Of a stretch of 37,700 nucleotides of DNA, positions 9,446 through 18,018 are shown in pieces (position 1 is the stretch's first letter; each line of letters begins with the position of its first letter). The notes beneath the pieces are model-generated. The model did not search any database and was not told where the DNA came from. It saw nothing but the letters and a program-made list of their open reading frames with translations. Made by a program: the position numbers and the translations under genes. Origin of the DNA: Planctomyces sp. (GTDB lineage Bacteria > Planctomycetota > Planctomycetia > Planctomycetales > Planctomycetaceae); the NCBI GenBank assembly GCA_016795105.1, contig JAEUIH010000072.1:1-37700 (forward strand), written 5' to 3'.

Positions 9446-10845
9446 GTTCCTCTGAGCAGCGAACTGGTTTCATTCGATACCGGCTCATCATCGGGACAAT
9501 TGCCCTGCTCTATTGCCTGATCTGGTACCCTCGGCACTGTGTTGCTCAGGATTCGGGTGCGGCATGGCACTTTCGGTATGAGTTGTTTCAGATGCTTGTG
9601 GAGCAAAACGGGCTTCGCAACACCATGTCGGTGAATGAACTGATGAGTGATCCGGAAGATTCGGTACTTGTCTGGCTGGGAGACCTTAGCAATCTCGGAC
9701 CGTCCGACTGGGCTCAGATTCGTCAGTATGTGCTCGACGGCGGTGCAGTGCTGATGGCTTCCGATCGTGGCTGCGGCGTTATGGGAATTCAGGCCGGTCC
9801 GGTCAAAGCACGCAACGCACAGGCTCGCTATCAGGGATACTCTGATGTCCTTGAAATCACAGATATCGAACTGGATCACCCGCTTGCCAGTGGGGTCAAT
9901 TCGATTATTGCCAACAAATCCGGATGGCTGGGCGGGTGGCCGGCGGATCGGCTTTTCAACTGGAAGACGGTTGCATCTCTCCCAACCGATTGTGCACCGG
10001 TTCGCTGCAGTGGCCAGCCATTTCTGATCGAGGCTCGGCCGCGCGATGAGAGCGAAGGCCTGCTGATTCTCTGTAGTGACCACTCTGTGTTCAGCAACAG
10101 CATGTTATGGCATGGCGACAATGCACCGTTCGTGATCAACATCAGCAATGCATTATGTGCAGGAGGACGTTCGAAGGTTGTTTTTGCCATCGACGGGATT
10201 CCGCAGCAGAGCTTCCGAAACAGTCCGTTGTTATCAGATCCTCAGAATCAGCCTCAGCAACAGCCAAATCCAGCTCAGGAACCGAAACTGCCGAAACCGA
10301 CACCGGAATCGATGCTGAAACTGGGAAACAAAGTTCTGCAGGAAGTCGAAGAGTCCAATGTGCTCAATGAGCTGTTGCGAGAGCAGCCTCGTGGAGCAAA
10401 TCCGTGGGCCTATTTGAGAGCCTTTCTTCTGGTGATCACAACGATTGGGTTTCTCTGGCTCCTGTGGCTTCTGCTTCGGCAGACGGGCGTCATAGGACAT
10501 TTGATTTCTGATCGAACCATGAAAACGGCATTAGAGATGAATGCCGCAGAACACATGACTCCTCAGGCGCTGGGAGCCGCCGCGGAAGTTCTGGCACGCA
10601 ATCTTTGTGCGGAGCTTTGCGGATCGACCGAGCCTTCAGCATGGGAACGTCAGTTGAGGAGTTCAAACAGGCTTCCGAGTGGGGTGATTCTGAACGGATA
10701 TCATCGAAAGGGACTGAAATGGCTGTTGGAACTGGCCGTCGATGGCCATCGCCGATCACTGACCCGTCGTGAATTCCGAAGAGCCGGTCGACTGATTGAG
10801 GAACTTCGCGCACTTTCTTTGCAAAACGCACTTCGAACAGCATGA
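9442..10845 (+). CDS. DUF4350-like membrane protein of the MoxR operon
   Basis: 467 aa, starting at a GTG that overlaps the previous stop. A signal anchor or signal peptide lies at about residues 10-35. The following region (VLVWLGDLSNLGPSDW, QYVLDGGAVLM) has the pattern of DUF4350, a class I glutamine-amidotransferase-like fold that usually lacks catalytic residues. A Gln/Pro-rich linker at about 265-290 leads to a membrane segment at about 325-347. A cytoplasmic helical tail of about 120 aa with many Arg residues follows. DUF4350 genes are typical partners of MoxR and DUF58, so it probably acts with them in envelope maintenance or protein-complex maturation. The next gene starts 14 bp downstream. 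Confidence 0.8.
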   Translation: MSSSEQRTGFIRYRLIIGTIALLYCLIWYPRHCVAQDSGAAWHFRYELFQMLVEQNGLRNTMSVNELMSDPEDSVLVWLGDLSNLGPSDWAQIRQYVLDGGAVLMASDRGCGVMGIQAGPVKARNAQARYQGYSDVLEITDIELDHPLASGVNSIIANKSGWLGGWPADRLFNWKTVASLPTDCAPVRCSGQPFLIEARPRDESEGLLILCSDHSVFSNSMLWHGDNAPFVINISNALCAGGRSKVVFAIDGIPQQSFRNSPLLSDPQNQPQQQPNPAQEPKLPKPTPESMLKLGNKVLQEVEESNVLNELLREQPRGANPWAYLRAFLLVITTIGFLWLLWLLLRQTGVIGHLISDRTMKTALEMNAAEHMTPQALGAAAEVLARNLCAELCGSTEPSAWERQLRSSNRLPSGVILNGYHRKGLKWLLELAVDGHRRSLTRREFRRAGRLIEELRALSLQNALRTA

Positions 10846-10859
10846 AAGCTTATTGAAAT

Positions 10860-11828
10860 ATGTCAACCGGCCAAACACAGGAACTCGCTCGCCGCGTCAG
10901 CGAACTGCGTTCAAGAATGCAGCAATCCGTTGAACAGGTGGTCGTCGGACTGGGGCACGTTACAGATCAGATGTTGATGGCCCTGCTGGCTGGAGGACAT
11001 GTCCTGCTCGAGGGAGTCCCCGGGACTGCCAAGACCACCCTGTGTCGAACATTCTCGTCCGTGCTGGGGATTCACTTTGAACGCATCCAGTTTACGCCTG
11101 ACCTTCTGCCCTCGGACGTAACAGGAACGCAGGTGCTGGACCGTCAGACGAGTGAATTCGTGCTTCGAAAGGGACCGGTGTTCTGCCAGCTGCTGCTCGC
11201 GGATGAACTGAACCGTGCCCCGGCTCGAACTCAGTCTTCACTGCTGGAAGCAATGCAGGAACGACAGGTGACGATTGAAGGCCGAACACTTTCTCTCCCT
11301 GAACCGTTTATGGTTCTCGCCACACAGAATCCAATCGAACAGGAAGGGGTGTATCGTCTGCCGGAAGCGCAGCTGGACCGATTTTTGTTCCGGATTCATG
11401 TTGGCTATCCGGATCGTCAGCATGAAGTAGGTATGCTGGAACTGCACAGCAGGAAAATTCCTGTCCCCACACCGATCACAAATGTCGCTGAAATTCTCAG
11501 CATACAGCAGCAGGTCGATTCGGTGTTTGGAAGTCGTGAACTTCAGGAGTACATCGTTGATCTGGTTCGCCAAAGTCGGCAGCATCCTGACCTTGTGCTG
11601 GGGGCAAGTCCAAGAGCGGCGATCAGCCTGATGAAAGCCGCGAGGGTCCACGCATTGTTGTCGGGCCGAGGATTTCTGACGCACCAGGATATTCAGGGAG
11701 TCTGCTTTCCTGTTCTGAGTCACCGACTGATCATGCGTCCTGAAGCGGAAATGGATGGACGAACCGTGACTGATGTTATACGAAGTGTGATCAAATCGGT
11801 TCCAGTTCTGCAGGATGGTCGCCGATGA
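10860..11828 (+). CDS. MoxR family AAA+ ATPase
   Basis: 322 aa, the normal length for MoxR ATPases, which use ATP to remodel or insert cofactors into partner proteins together with DUF58 or VWA proteins. Walker A is GVPGTAKT at residues 52-59 and Walker B is LLLADE at 111-116. The MoxR-typical LNRAP and LLEAMQERQV motifs follow, then a sensor-1 region ATQNPIEQEGVYRLPEAQLD. The C-terminal lid contains GASPRA (sensor 2). All catalytic residues are present. The protein is cytoplasmic. It ends in an ATGA overlap with the DUF58 gene (11825-11828). The substrate cannot be read from the sequence; genes on both sides encode membrane proteins, so the target is probably at the membrane. Confidence 0.96.
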   Translation: MSTGQTQELARRVSELRSRMQQSVEQVVVGLGHVTDQMLMALLAGGHVLLEGVPGTAKTTLCRTFSSVLGIHFERIQFTPDLLPSDVTGTQVLDRQTSEFVLRKGPVFCQLLLADELNRAPARTQSSLLEAMQERQVTIEGRTLSLPEPFMVLATQNPIEQEGVYRLPEAQLDRFLFRIHVGYPDRQHEVGMLELHSRKIPVPTPITNVAEILSIQQQVDSVFGSRELQEYIVDLVRQSRQHPDLVLGASPRAAISLMKAARVHALLSGRGFLTHQDIQGVCFPVLSHRLIMRPEAEMDGRTVTDVIRSVIKSVPVLQDGRR

Positions 11829-13543
11829 CCTGGCGTGCTCGCTGGCTGTGCTTGTTCGCTGCTGTCGGACTCTATCTGGGTCTGCTCCGCGGGCAGCCTG
11901 TTCTGGCATTGTTGTCAATGTCGGTCCTGCTGTGGATCGGTATTGAGTGGAGCCTCTTCCTCTGGCGGATGGCGACTGAGTTCTCCAGAATTCGAGGAAG
12001 CCGGCTCGTTAACGGCAGCGAAGAAACGGGACGCTTTCTTTGGTCAGGTCGAACAATTGCGATCGAAGCACGGCTGTTTGTCACACGAGGGTCGTTCAGC
12101 GCGATTACAGTTGCTCGCGATGTTATGCCAGAGAACCTCGAGTTGCTGCCCGACGACCTGGATAACAAATATCCATCGGAGCAGATTTTGGCGGGGACAG
12201 CATCCGAAATCCTGTTTCGATATTCAGCCAGACCCCGTTCGGCCGGGAACATTTTTCTTCCCGGTTTTCGAATGACATTTCAGGATCCACATGGATTCTT
12301 TCGTACTGAACGCTTTCTCGAATGTACTCAGTCATTTCGAGTTCTTCCCGCGTTTACTGCGACTCGAAACAGTCAGACACTGGTCAAGCGGATCAACGCC
12401 CTTCCCTCGCACGGCCTGCATCGGCTGCAGAGATCCGGAATGGGATCAGAACTGCTGGAGCTGCGAGAATACGTACCAGGAGATCCACCGAAGTCGATCG
12501 CATGGAAGGTTTCTGCTCGTCGCGACAAACTCATGACTCGGCAGTACGAATCAGAAGTACCGGTCCGGCTGCAGTTGTTTGTGAATGGTTCGCACGGTAC
12601 ACGGACGGGCGGATTTGGATGCCGACTCCTCGACCAGATGCTGTTTGTTGCGGCCAGCACAGCACGGTCCGCAATTTCAAACGGCGACCCGGTAGGTGCG
12701 ATCCTGTTCGATGAGCAGCGATCCTGGCGAGTCCCGGCGGCCGGAGGTGAACGAGGGTTCTACCGACTGCTGGAAGCCCTCGCAAACTTCTCTGTCAATC
12801 CGTCGCCCGTCCCGCAGCGTTTGTCAGCAGCTATGATGACTGCCGCGATGAATGTCTGCCATGAACGGTTTCCGGAGCTGCTGGATGTCAGCGTGAACCG
12901 TGTGCCGTTCACATGGTTTCCAATCCTTCCATGGAGCCGCAGGCAATTTCGCAACAGATGCAGACTTGCTGCAGCACTGGCCGAAGTCTACAAGATCAGT
13001 ACTCAGCTTCAGGTGCAACTGATGCATGATGACTATATGATGGCCGTCTATCTTCAGCACTTTCTTACTCATTCCGGCTGGTCATGGATGGACCCTGTCG
13101 TGCCAAAACGTGGTCGCGGAATGAATGACGGACTTCCCGCAATCCAGCAGATTTCTGCGGCGATGACTCGGGCCGTGGGGCTCGCAAAAGACAACGAAGT
13201 CTTTGTTGTGTTCGCCGATCTGCTTGACTGTTCGAAGGCGATCACTCATTTGCTGCCCTCCGTCAAACTGGCACTGGCAAAGCACCACCGTGTCGCCTTC
13301 ATTTGCCCATCGCCAACCTTCAAACGACCGACGAAGCAATCCACTGTCGCGTCCAGCGACAACGTGGAGGATCTTCTGTTTGCGGCCGAGCAACTGAATC
13401 TCGAAAGCGAATATCAGAAACTGAAGCGAGAACTCGGCCGGCTGGGTGCATCTCTCAGCATCTCCGGCGAAGAGCAGGCGGTTCACATGATTCTGTCCCA
13501 AATGAATCTGGCTCGCAGCGGCAGAACCGGAGTACATTCATGA
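11825..13543 (+). CDS. DUF58 domain protein with degenerate metal site
   Basis: 572 aa, translationally coupled to moxR by ATGA. Two membrane segments lie at about residues 6-22 and 26-44, followed by a beta-rich region. The diagnostic DUF58 motif is at 216-232 (YVPGDPPKS followed by IAWKVSAR). In most DUF58 proteins a VWA-like D-x-S-x-S site follows shortly after. Here the equivalent stretch reads LFVNGSHG, with Asn where Asp is expected, so a metal-ion-dependent adhesion site is probably lost. The C-terminal 150 residues have further Rossmann-like alternation (VFVVFADLLD). It is probably the MoxR partner. The 13540-13543 ATGA overlap couples it to the next gene. Confidence 0.9.
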   Translation: MTWRARWLCLFAAVGLYLGLLRGQPVLALLSMSVLLWIGIEWSLFLWRMATEFSRIRGSRLVNGSEETGRFLWSGRTIAIEARLFVTRGSFSAITVARDVMPENLELLPDDLDNKYPSEQILAGTASEILFRYSARPRSAGNIFLPGFRMTFQDPHGFFRTERFLECTQSFRVLPAFTATRNSQTLVKRINALPSHGLHRLQRSGMGSELLELREYVPGDPPKSIAWKVSARRDKLMTRQYESEVPVRLQLFVNGSHGTRTGGFGCRLLDQMLFVAASTARSAISNGDPVGAILFDEQRSWRVPAAGGERGFYRLLEALANFSVNPSPVPQRLSAAMMTAAMNVCHERFPELLDVSVNRVPFTWFPILPWSRRQFRNRCRLAAALAEVYKISTQLQVQLMHDDYMMAVYLQHFLTHSGWSWMDPVVPKRGRGMNDGLPAIQQISAAMTRAVGLAKDNEVFVVFADLLDCSKAITHLLPSVKLALAKHHRVAFICPSPTFKRPTKQSTVASSDNVEDLLFAAEQLNLESEYQKLKRELGRLGASLSISGEEQAVHMILSQMNLARSGRTGVHS

Positions 13544-14352
13544 GTCCGGAAACCAATGCCTGTCGACTGATGTCAGTGATCTGCCTCTGGCTGACACTCA
13601 TCACCGGATTCTTTCTCGGACTGTTCTTTTTTGCCGGCACAGAACTGTCGCTTCCTGTTCAACTCGTATTTCTTGCAATGGTACTGCTGTCAGCCACTCG
13701 CTGGACCGGCCTGTTTCTGCTGGCTGCGGTTCAGCTGCATTTGTTCTTTGCGGAGCCCGGAAGGCGATCGTCCATTCAGTCCCCGAGTGAGCTGCTGTTT
13801 GTGCTGGCGACACTCGCACTACTGATGTTTGGCAGTCGATTTGCCACGCTTCAGGCAGCCGGTCGACTGACACTGTTTTCGATGGTTAGAGCAGTCTGGA
13901 GGTTCCTCGCCAGTCGCGATGTCCGAGAAGCTTCACCTTTGTCGACAGCCGTCTGGAAGTCTCTGCTCGGAATCCTCAACAATCTGATCATCCGCACTTC
14001 ACTTCTGTTACTGATTCTGTTTGCTTCCTTTATGTTGCTGAATTCCATCGAGATTTCCGGCAATCTTCGGGACTGGGCCGAACAACTTCCGGGTGGCGAA
14101 CGTCAGGCGAAACCGTCGCCGTGGTTCATGGTGGTGATCGCTGCCGTCTTCGTTATTCTGTTTGAGCTGGCGTGGAGACAAAAGACGACCTCACAGGCCC
14201 GAATGTACCTTCGCAGCCTGCTGCTCAAAGACTTGTATCCCGAGTTTCGAATGATTCTCTCGCGCCGAATGGTGCTCCGACGTAAACAGCTCAGAGATGC
14301 TCGGCGAATTACAACTCCGCCTGCTCACAATACTCAAAAACCTTTGCCCTGA
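13540..14352 (+). CDS. multi-pass membrane protein of the MoxR operon, unknown function
   Basis: 270 aa, not recognised. The start at 13540 overlaps the DUF58 stop (ATGA); the frame is open further upstream, but that part lies inside the DUF58 gene. Hydrophobic segments lie at about residues 12-32, 37-55, 56-70, 82-97, 147-165 and 190-207, giving five or six membrane spans. A basic cytoplasmic tail follows (SRRMVLRRKQLRDARR). No catalytic motif is visible. Its place in the operon suggests a structural membrane partner of the MoxR/DUF58 machinery. Confidence 0.7.
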   Translation: MSPETNACRLMSVICLWLTLITGFFLGLFFFAGTELSLPVQLVFLAMVLLSATRWTGLFLLAAVQLHLFFAEPGRRSSIQSPSELLFVLATLALLMFGSRFATLQAAGRLTLFSMVRAVWRFLASRDVREASPLSTAVWKSLLGILNNLIIRTSLLLLILFASFMLLNSIEISGNLRDWAEQLPGGERQAKPSPWFMVVIAAVFVILFELAWRQKTTSQARMYLRSLLLKDLYPEFRMILSRRMVLRRKQLRDARRITTPPAHNTQKPLP

Positions 14353-14367
14353 CGGGAGAATCTGTTG

Positions 14368-14601
14368 ATGTTCTGGACACGAGAAATTGCCGGCTGGCTG
14401 TTGGTTGTGGTTGCACTGTTTCTGGTTCAGACCGGACTTCAGTTTGTCCGCAACCTCGATTCACCACGAATCATTGAAGCATCCGTTGTGATGTTTGGCG
14501 CTATGGGCGTACTTCGAGCCGGCATCTACCTGATCCGGATGTCCACAGCTGCCAGAATCTGCCGTGCAGAACTCAGGACTGATAAGGCTCAGACTCCGTA
14601 A
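14368..14601 (+). CDS. small two-span membrane protein, last gene of the MoxR operon
   Basis: 77 aa, unknown. The ATG at 14368 has GGGAG 9 bases upstream (14354-14358); a TTG directly before it is less likely. Two hydrophobic segments (about residues 6-24 and 38-56) suggest a small integral membrane protein with a basic end. It follows the previous gene by 15 bp. Its last 29 bp overlap tail-to-tail with the methyltransferase gene on the other strand, so the two transcription units collide here without a separate terminator. Confidence 0.6.
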   Translation: MFWTREIAGWLLVVVALFLVQTGLQFVRNLDSPRIIEASVVMFGAMGVLRAGIYLIRMSTAARICRAELRTDKAQTP

Positions 14602-15274
14602 CAGAGTCCTCCTCGGTTAGGTGCTCCGGCGTTGAAGGCGTCGCACCTGCAGACTGACTATGGTTGCTGTAGGTTGGCCAGCTAACCTCATAATCTTCAG
14701 ACTGATTTCCCCAGGCAGTCCATTTGTCGCTGTACCTTCCTCGAGCAAACATCTCCAGATATGGGCCCGGACTGCATTCTTCAATTAGTTGATACATCTC
14801 ATCTGGTTTTCTTGAATGCTCTCGCTTCTGCGTGCGAATAATGTTGACCTGAGTTCTCCCGGCCTGTGATGTTCGGAGCCGACCTCGAGTTCCAAACAGG
14901 ACGAGTTCCGTCGTGTTGCGAAAATAGAAGCCAACACCTCGTCCGTCCGGACCGCCGTCTTTCCTGATCTTGTGCCAGACGAGGTTGGTCTTGTATTCAA
15001 AACCCCACGCTTCCAGCACATCAAGCCCCTCTTTCAGCAGGGCATTCGGTACCCACAGATAGAGATGGCACTGCTCTGCACATGCCTCTGGCACCGGGAT
15101 CTCTTTGATTTCCGGAAGCGTCAGAGTCCCGTACCGATTCAGCCTGCGATGCTCAGGGGCGACTTTCCCGGTTCGATTGGCAAACTGCCATGGCGGATCC
15201 GCAAGCACAGTTCCGAAATTGAGTCCTCCACATTGCCTGCGGAAGTCGTCTGCTGCCGATGGCTCATCTGACAT
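14573..15274 (-). CDS. MT-A70 family N6-adenine methyltransferase (orphan)
   Basis: 233 aa. It transfers a methyl group from S-adenosylmethionine to adenine N6 in nucleic acid; DNA is the likely target in bacteria. The catalytic DPPW motif is at residues 26-29 and is followed by the family's RYGTLTLPEI, HLYLWVPNALL and LVWHK blocks. A late EMFARGRYSDKWTAWGN segment corresponds to the E/DLFAR-x-x-x-x-GW signature of MT-A70 proteins. No restriction endonuclease gene is adjacent, so it is an orphan methyltransferase, perhaps regulatory or phage-derived. It starts one base after the DUF2891 stop with no good ribosome binding site, which implies coupled translation as the fourth gene of the 18678-14573 set. 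Confidence 0.9.
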   Translation of the reverse strand: MSDEPSAADDFRRQCGGLNFGTVLADPPWQFANRTGKVAPEHRRLNRYGTLTLPEIKEIPVPEACAEQCHLYLWVPNALLKEGLDVLEAWGFEYKTNLVWHKIRKDGGPDGRGVGFYFRNTTELVLFGTRGRLRTSQAGRTQVNIIRTQKREHSRKPDEMYQLIEECSPGPYLEMFARGRYSDKWTAWGNQSEDYEVSWPTYSNHSQSAGATPSTPEHLTEEDSVTESEPYQS

Positions 15275-15275
15275 A

Positions 15276-16445
15276 TCAGTGTTTCTGCGTCAGATAGTAA
15301 ACGGCGAATGTGGCCAGCCAGTGCTCACCTTCGTAGTGCCCACTGTCGACGTATCGCATTCCAGCCTTGAAATGAGCTTCCGCGAGCCCCTTCAGCGCTG
15401 AGCGTCTTGGATCACTCTCCGACAGCGCAGAAGCCACACCGTCCATCGTCCATGCCCGGGAAAAATTCAGTCCCGCGAGATGTACCAGGTGTCCGTCGGT
15501 CACATCACTGACATCCACGGGTGTCGTCATCGGAACGGCCTCACTCGCGCTGAGTACCGGCAGAAAGTCTTCCAGCCACTTGCTGAACTCCGCGGGCGTC
15601 AGGACTCGTCGCATCAAATCCGCTTCATTAAATCCACTTGAAAAGAAGTCGGTTCCGGATGGCTCATAGTGTGCCGGATAGTTTCTGTCGTTCAGGTAGA
15701 ATCGACGAGCGGTCTCAATCAACAGAGCTTCCAGTTCGCGGTTCCCGACGACTCTCGCATAATCCAGTTCCATTCCAAGAGCAAATCCTGTATCCGGATG
15801 AATACCGGTTCGAACCGGAAAGGTGAGCTTAGGCAGATAGGAGAGCGACGATTCCACGAGGACAGCTTCAAGCGGTTTCAGAAACTCCCTCCATCGCTTC
15901 GCATCCGGATCATCCCATGTATGAAGTTCGGCAACCAACTGCAGTGCCCATGCCCACCCATACATTCGCTCGAAGCTTCGATTCTGCGGCTTTCGAAAAT
16001 GGTCAGCTTCCAGACGAAGTTTCTCTTCCGTGAACTGTTCGTTGAGCAGCGTTCGTATCGCAGCAGCTGGAGGGCTATCCGGATACTGCCTCAACAACCT
16101 GGCCAGCATCCAGTGGCCATGAACTGATGAGTGCCAGTCAAAACAGCCATAGAACACCGGGTGCATCTGCTTCGGCGAAAGCACGTCTGCCGAAGTCTCC
16201 ATCACATTCGATGGTTTGTTGGGGAACTCTTTCGGGATCCCGCCCATCGCCAGTCGTGAAAACAACAGCACCTGATCGTCTGTCAGATTGCTGTTGCTTT
16301 GGGAAGGACTGCTGTTCGCGATGGTCGGCTGAACCATGAAAAACCAGCCCGTGAACTGAGACCGATGCTCCGATGCGAAGTTCTCCCTGACTATGGTAGC
16401 GCCCGCGAGTCCGAACGCTGCAGCGACAATCAGGAAGATACGCAT
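15276..16445 (-). CDS. DUF2891 family protein, exported or membrane-anchored
   Basis: 389 aa. The family's hallmark block (HPVFYGCFDWHSSVHGHW) is at residues 95-112, followed by further His/Trp/Tyr-rich helical repeats (FERMYGWAWALQL, YALGMELDYARVVG-like segments) consistent with an alpha/alpha toroid. The family is uncharacterised; the conserved Asp and His residues make an enzymatic role plausible. An N-terminal hydrophobic segment (residues 3-18) indicates export or anchoring. It starts 14 bp after the HTTM gene and ends one base before the methyltransferase start, so it is embedded in an operon. Confidence 0.88.
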   Translation of the reverse strand: MRIFLIVAAAFGLAGATIVRENFASEHRSQFTGWFFMVQPTIANSSPSQSNSNLTDDQVLLFSRLAMGGIPKEFPNKPSNVMETSADVLSPKQMHPVFYGCFDWHSSVHGHWMLARLLRQYPDSPPAAAIRTLLNEQFTEEKLRLEADHFRKPQNRSFERMYGWAWALQLVAELHTWDDPDAKRWREFLKPLEAVLVESSLSYLPKLTFPVRTGIHPDTGFALGMELDYARVVGNRELEALLIETARRFYLNDRNYPAHYEPSGTDFFSSGFNEADLMRRVLTPAEFSKWLEDFLPVLSASEAVPMTTPVDVSDVTDGHLVHLAGLNFSRAWTMDGVASALSESDPRRSALKGLAEAHFKAGMRYVDSGHYEGEHWLATFAVYYLTQKH

Positions 16446-16459
16446 GCGATTTCACCCTG

Positions 16460-17983
16460 TCAGTTGGTCATCATTTCATTCATCGTGGGCACCTTCTCGG
16501 GATCACCGCTCAGCGTAAATTCTCGGCGAAAGACTTCCTTGTTGGAACTCTTAAGAACCATTGAATACGTGCCCGGAACCAGAGAATTCCCAGTTTCGTA
16601 CGCAAAATTTGCGTGCAGCATGTCACGAGTCACAAATTGTCCGGCATGCTCCACGGTGCGATTCTGATCATCCTGAATCATACATTCAACCCACAAATCA
16701 CCATGTGGAATATTGAGCGTACATTGAGCAACAATTCTCTCTCCGTAAGTGAATTCGCTCCGACGATTGGCCAGCTGATTTCCCATTAATACGGTCCCCA
16801 CATCGAACGAGAAGTACTTGTCTCGCTCGCGAAGTGGCTTTTGATCGCGGATCATGCTCTCCGCTGTAGCAGCGTCCATTGTTGGCAAAGGAAGCGGTCC
16901 ATTATTTGCCTGTATTCCGTATGCATCCGAACGATATTCAATCTCAGCTGCTGCTACAGCTGCCAGCACAACAGCCGACAGCCAAAGTGTTGCAGCCGGA
17001 ATCGCTGCGGGACGCTGGTCAACAATCCATGCCACAACTCGCGGCGGAATTCCCAGAACCGATGACGGGATCTTCAGTTTGTGTGCAAATCGACGCAGCG
17101 CCACGATGTCTTTTTCAGTGATGAAGGCCAGATAACTGCTTGTGCACACGAGCGGGAAGATGTACAGACCAAGTGTCAGACAGGTCATAATGTGGAACAT
17201 GACCCCCACTGCAAGCACAAAGAGCCGTGAGGTGGGCCGCCAGACCAGAAATGCAAACACAATTTCCCAGACAACTGTGACATAGCCTGCCAGCAGAAGA
17301 ACGGGCGTCCACATCGCCATTTGTTCTCCAATCGGATTGGAATAGTTCCAGTTGCTCAACATCCAGTACCGCATCTGCTCGCCGCTGAAAAACGCTTCCG
17401 TCTGGATCTTTGTAATCGCCGCTCCGAAGTACACGAAGCTGAACAACAGCTGGATCAGTCGAGACTGCCAGATTGGAAACCTTGGCGGTACCGCGGTTGC
17501 AGCAGCCCCGAGTTCCTTTCTTCGAAGGATCGCGTCGACCGACCAAACCGCTCCGCAGTTGGAAAGCGTCAGCATGATGAGGACGTGTGATGCAATGACG
17601 GAGTACTTCGTCATTGTGCCCACGGAATCCAGCAGATTAAAGTAAATGTACAGAGGGGTGGCGATGAGGAACGACCAGCGAGTCTTCCACCCAACTACCG
17701 CGCAGAACATTGCGATCATCAGCATGCCGTAGAGCGCTGCTGCAATCTGAGGAGCCATTGGCGGCAGCGGATTCACCTGCCCGAACAGCTCGTACAGAGG
17801 CTGCGGAGCCCCGTCAGATGAAAACAGTTCTCGCACATGCATAAACCGACGAACCATCGGAATCATGATTGAGATCGGAAGGAAGATTCGGACTAGAGCC
17901 ATCCCATAAGGGGCCTGCTCTTCAAAAAAGAAGTCGCGAATCGGGGTAAATAAACGGCGAATACCTGAGACGTTCGTCGTCAT
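16460..17983 (-). CDS. HTTM domain (vitamin K-dependent carboxylase-like) membrane protein
   Basis: 507 aa. The ATG at 17983 is chosen over an in-frame TTG at 18022 because AGGAGT sits 7 bases before it. HTTM proteins are bacterial relatives of the membrane part of vitamin K-dependent gamma-carboxylase; most have no known activity. Seven to eight hydrophobic segments fill residues 20-370. They include a YFGAAITKIQTEAFFSGEQ stretch and a LVWRPTSRLFVLAVGVMFHI stretch of the kind found in this family. A soluble beta-rich tail of about 130 aa follows (about 375-507), probably outside the membrane. It lies 35 bp behind the secreted 219-aa protein gene, and such pairs suggest a joint system. Confidence 0.88.
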   Translation of the reverse strand: MTTNVSGIRRLFTPIRDFFFEEQAPYGMALVRIFLPISIMIPMVRRFMHVRELFSSDGAPQPLYELFGQVNPLPPMAPQIAAALYGMLMIAMFCAVVGWKTRWSFLIATPLYIYFNLLDSVGTMTKYSVIASHVLIMLTLSNCGAVWSVDAILRRKELGAAATAVPPRFPIWQSRLIQLLFSFVYFGAAITKIQTEAFFSGEQMRYWMLSNWNYSNPIGEQMAMWTPVLLLAGYVTVVWEIVFAFLVWRPTSRLFVLAVGVMFHIMTCLTLGLYIFPLVCTSSYLAFITEKDIVALRRFAHKLKIPSSVLGIPPRVVAWIVDQRPAAIPAATLWLSAVVLAAVAAAEIEYRSDAYGIQANNGPLPLPTMDAATAESMIRDQKPLRERDKYFSFDVGTVLMGNQLANRRSEFTYGERIVAQCTLNIPHGDLWVECMIQDDQNRTVEHAGQFVTRDMLHANFAYETGNSLVPGTYSMVLKSSNKEVFRREFTLSGDPEKVPTMNEMMTN

Positions 17984-18018
17984 ATGAGTGACTCCTGTTC
18001 CATTCGGAGTTCGGTGAA

